A stretch of 8,210 bases of DNA from ChocPot-Mid sp964511865 (GTDB lineage Bacteria; Bacteroidota; Ignavibacteria; Kapaibacteriales; UBA2268). Of this stretch, positions 6,330 to 8,210 are shown one piece after another. Both the position numbers and the translations under genes were made by a program. The notes under the pieces were generated by a model. That model saw nothing but the letters and a program-made list of their open reading frames with translations. It was not told the DNA's origin and ran no database searches. The number at the start of each line of letters is the position of its first letter. Position 1 is the stretch's first letter. The stretch covers positions 1-8,210 of the forward strand of contig CAZEHW010000164.1 in NCBI GenBank assembly GCA_964511865.1. The letters run 5' to 3'.

Positions 6330-6506
6330 TTAATTTTGTCTGAAATCTTTCTCGACTTCGAGACATAATTCAATGGCTTCTTTAATTCTCGAAATCAGTT
6401 CATCATAGGATTTTGCTTGTGTATGGCAACCTTTTAACGCAGGAACTTCTGCAACATAGTAGCCGTCTTCATCTCTTTCTATTAATACTTGAAACTCTTT
6501 TGTCAT
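6330..6506 (-). CDS. Solitary HicB-like antitoxin, no adjacent HicA
   Basis: Protein of 58 residues with the canonical HicB-like core: strand FQVLIERDE, DGYYVAEVPALKGCHTQ at about 14-30, then the helix YDELISRIKEAIELCLE at 34-50. I start it at ATG 6506, which has AGGA (6518-6515) eight bases upstream and gives the MTKEFQVLIE opening usual in the family. The longer reading frame would need TTG at 6536. Members of this type normally precede a HicA gene, but the 85 bases between its stop and the start of gene B are too short for one and I found no remnant there. It may be a leftover of a decayed pair, a regulator, or an antitoxin acting on toxins elsewhere. ACAAATGTTGT at 6533-6543 is a weak inverted repeat upstream. 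Confidence 0.85.
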   Translation of the reverse strand: MTKEFQVLIERDEDGYYVAEVPALKGCHTQAKSYDELISRIKEAIELCLEVEKDFRQN

Positions 6507-6593
6507 CGATTTTATCCTATCATTGAAACTATACAAATGTTGTTTATATTAACGATATATATAAATTTTATTTCATTTATTCAAATTACATTG

Positions 6594-7853
6594 TCAACTT
6601 TTAACCGGTCTCTTTTCAAGTCCAAAGCCGGTTGAAACCTTGTCTGCCCGTTTTAGCAAATATGCAAAAATCAAACCGAAGAAACCAAGAGTGCTGAATA
6701 TCCACATTCCAGCCGTATATCCTCCGGTTGCATCGTTCATTGAGCCAATTAATAAATTAAATCCAGCCAATCCGATGTTTTGTATCATTGTCATTAATCC
6801 GTAAGCTGTACCAAGCTTTGAGTCATCTACAATCAAGGCAACCGAGGGCCACATGATGGCAGGAATTAACGAAAATGCGATGCCCATCATTGCCATTGGG
6901 ATATACAGATTGACATGTGTATATGCCATGATAAGATAAACCGGTATAATCAAGACAGAGCCGAACATCATCAGACTTGCCCTCTTCCCAACTTTGTCGG
7001 CGAGCAAGCCGAACAGCGGTGTCATTGCCATCGCCGCCAATGTTAAGATGCTCGATAAAAATCCTCCGAATTCTCTTGTAGTACCGTGAACTTCCATGAA
7101 AAACTTTACAGCAAATGTTTGGAACGGAAACATTGCAGAATAAAATACAACGCATAAAGCTGATATATACCAAAATGATTTTCCGAATTTTAATAAATCT
7201 CCCCAGATAATTTTATCCTGATTTCCTTCTTTTTTAATCGCATATTTTTTTTCAGCTATTCCGTCAAGAACAAAATAAATAATTACCGATACCACAGAAA
7301 TACCTGCGGCACCCAAAGCAACATACAATGGGTCTTGCCAGTAGTCATACAAACTTTTTCCCCAAGACGGAGAGTTTAAAGCGGCGAATGAACCGAGACG
7401 GGCTATTGTGAGATTCAAACCAAATGCAAAGGAAAGTTCCTTGCCTTTGAACCATCTTGCCAACGTTGTGGTTATGCCTACGATAAGTGATTCTGCACCG
7501 AGTCCGAAAATTAATCTGCCTGTTGCCATGAACCAAATATCGCCTTTTACGACTGTAAATAAAGCACCGATAAGACATAAAGTCGAAAAGATTAGATTTG
7601 CTTTTTTGGTTCCGATGCGGTCAATAATCAACCCGCCAATCAGTACCATGAAAATATTCGGGATGCTGTAAATTCCCTGAAGCAGACCAATATTTGTGTT
7701 AGTAAAATGCAATTGTTTGACGAGTAAATCCGCTAAGGGAGATATGCTGTCATAGACGTAATAATTGCCAAACATGGCTAATGAGATGAATATCAGTACT
7801 GTCCATCTGAAGAATGGAGCAGGTTCAGGTTTTGTAGCAATAGTATTATTCAT
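6594..7853 (-). CDS. Major facilitator superfamily transporter, MFSD1-like
   Basis: Inner-membrane carrier of 419 residues with the usual two six-helix halves and a cytoplasmic loop at about 199-225. Motif A of the first half is GGLIIDRIGTKK (73-84) and its counterpart in the second half is GLLADKVGKR (282-291). The stretches GRLIFGLGAESLIV (112-125), RWFKGKELSFAFGL (133-146) and ARLGS (151-155) resemble the MFSD1 family, whose animal member is a lysosomal dipeptide carrier. A small-peptide or organic-acid substrate is therefore possible, but bacterial members are little characterised and the sequence does not settle it. Length is complete. The ATG at 7853 lacks a clear Shine-Dalgarno. The gene is probably transcribed from the 7854-8002 region; its end lies 87 bases before the lone hicB, with no visible terminator. 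Confidence 0.9.
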   Translation of the reverse strand: MNNTIATKPEPAPFFRWTVLIFISLAMFGNYYVYDSISPLADLLVKQLHFTNTNIGLLQGIYSIPNIFMVLIGGLIIDRIGTKKANLIFSTLCLIGALFTVVKGDIWFMATGRLIFGLGAESLIVGITTTLARWFKGKELSFAFGLNLTIARLGSFAALNSPSWGKSLYDYWQDPLYVALGAAGISVVSVIIYFVLDGIAEKKYAIKKEGNQDKIIWGDLLKFGKSFWYISALCVVFYSAMFPFQTFAVKFFMEVHGTTREFGGFLSSILTLAAMAMTPLFGLLADKVGKRASLMMFGSVLIIPVYLIMAYTHVNLYIPMAMMGIAFSLIPAIMWPSVALIVDDSKLGTAYGLMTMIQNIGLAGFNLLIGSMNDATGGYTAGMWIFSTLGFFGLIFAYLLKRADKVSTGFGLEKRPVKS

Positions 7854-8002
7854 GTTTTAAATTCTTAGTGAATAAAATAATTGACAATTTAAATAAAACG
7901 GAGTAAATAGCAAAAAACAATCAGTACTTTTGTCTGAACGGCAGTTTGTTGCTGATTATTGGATTTCTCTGATTTTTTTTCCATGAGTTGTGAACTGAAA
8001 GG
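7854..8002. other. Gene-free region upstream of the transporter
   Basis: About 150 AT-rich bases that should hold the transporter promoter. I see no element good enough to name. A short hairpin, AACTG-AAAGG-CAGTT at 7993-8007, runs into the repeat region but has no following T run on either strand. The full gene-free stretch is 7854-8210; its right half is the repeat listed separately. Confidence 0.5.
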
Positions 8003-8190
8003 CAGTTACACAGAGTTTCACTGAGAAGACACAGAGATTCACAGAGAAGAATTTAACCGCAAAGTTCAGCGAAGTTTTTTGTGAGAAAGAAAAGATGCCA
8101 ACAGTTACACGGAGATTCACTGAGGATGCACAGAGATTCACAGAGAAGAATTTAACCGCAAAGTTCAGAAAAATTTTATCTAAGAAAGAA
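8003..8190. repeat. Two-copy tandem repeat with a 99-base period and nested 21-base repeats
   Basis: Copy 1 starts at 8003 and copy 2 at 8102. The first 67 bases of each differ at only 5 positions. Similarity weakens afterwards but stays in register to AGAAAGAA at 8084-8091 and 8183-8190, so the period is exactly 99. Each copy opens with CAGTTA followed by two 21-base units of the form CACAGAG-ATTCAC-AGAGAAGA (8009-8029, 8030-8050, 8108-8128, 8129-8149), then ATTTAACCGCAAAGTTCAG. The minus strand stays open for 61 codons here (8141-7956), but that translation (repeated VNLCV/SVNLRV) is only the repeat read as protein. Similar CACAGAG-rich, AACCGCAAAG-containing repeats are common between genes in environmental bacterial genomes. 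The array may continue past the window edge. Confidence 0.88.
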
Positions 8191-8210
8191 TATAATAAAA
8201 AAGATACACT

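Noticed and set aside
1988..6506. Integron cassette array, suggested by many small toxin-antitoxin genes in one direction
   Set aside because: No attC-like site with paired core sequences was found in the gaps and no integrase is present.
6823..7173. Open frame of 116 codons on the minus strand inside the transporter gene
   Set aside because: It is an out-of-frame shadow of the well-supported MFS gene and has no family resemblance.
7993..8007. Hairpin AACTG-AAAGG-CAGTT as a terminator
   Set aside because: The stem is only five pairs, no T run follows on either strand, and no gene ends beside it in the window.
7956..8141. Open frame of 61 codons on the minus strand
   Set aside because: It lies over the 99/21-base repeat, its product is only the repeat translated, and it has no convincing ribosome binding site.
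8003..8190. CRISPR array
   Set aside because: The repeats are contiguous or imperfect without unique spacers of even length, and no cas gene is in the window.

Overview
The window is AT-rich and carries two secreted proteins ending in a Por secretion (type IX, T9SS) sorting domain of type A. Signal peptides break at a Ser-Gln or Ala-Gln step. These traits point to the Bacteroidota/Ignavibacteriota/Chlorobi group, an uncultivated or environmental member being plausible; I cannot place it more finely. No rRNA or tRNA gene, CRISPR array, integrase or transposase is visible.

Layout. The left edge holds a Y-family polymerase gene of the UmuC type (1-1074, minus strand, 3' end cut by the window). 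It diverges from a secreted PAP2-family phosphatase (1136-1975), the only plus-strand gene. Everything from about 1988 to 7853 lies on the minus strand. Read in the direction of transcription it is: an MFSD1-like major facilitator transporter (7853-6594), a lone HicB antitoxin (6506-6330), a secreted beta-propeller/T9SS protein B (6244-4940), a hicB-hicA pair (4861-4420), a second, different hicB-hicA pair (4365-3959), a paralogous propeller/T9SS protein A (3892-2504), and an antitoxin followed by a RelE/ParE toxin gene that is broken by an in-frame amber codon (2432-1988). The right edge (7854-8210) is gene-free and holds a nested tandem repeat.

How it fits together. The centre is an accessory island in which surface/secreted paralogues alternate with small toxin-antitoxin modules. 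Proteins A and B are nearly identical in DNA over the 5' leader plus signal peptide (about 94%) and over the sorting domain (about 93%), but the propeller body between is strongly diverged. Gene A also has a run of eight G just before its sorting domain, where slippage either way would remove secretion and anchoring. The toxin-antitoxin units show different stages of decay: two intact pairs, one antitoxin without a toxin, and one pair with a nonsense-mutated toxin. The flanking umuC, PAP2 and transporter genes look like ordinary chromosomal genes with no visible functional link to the island.
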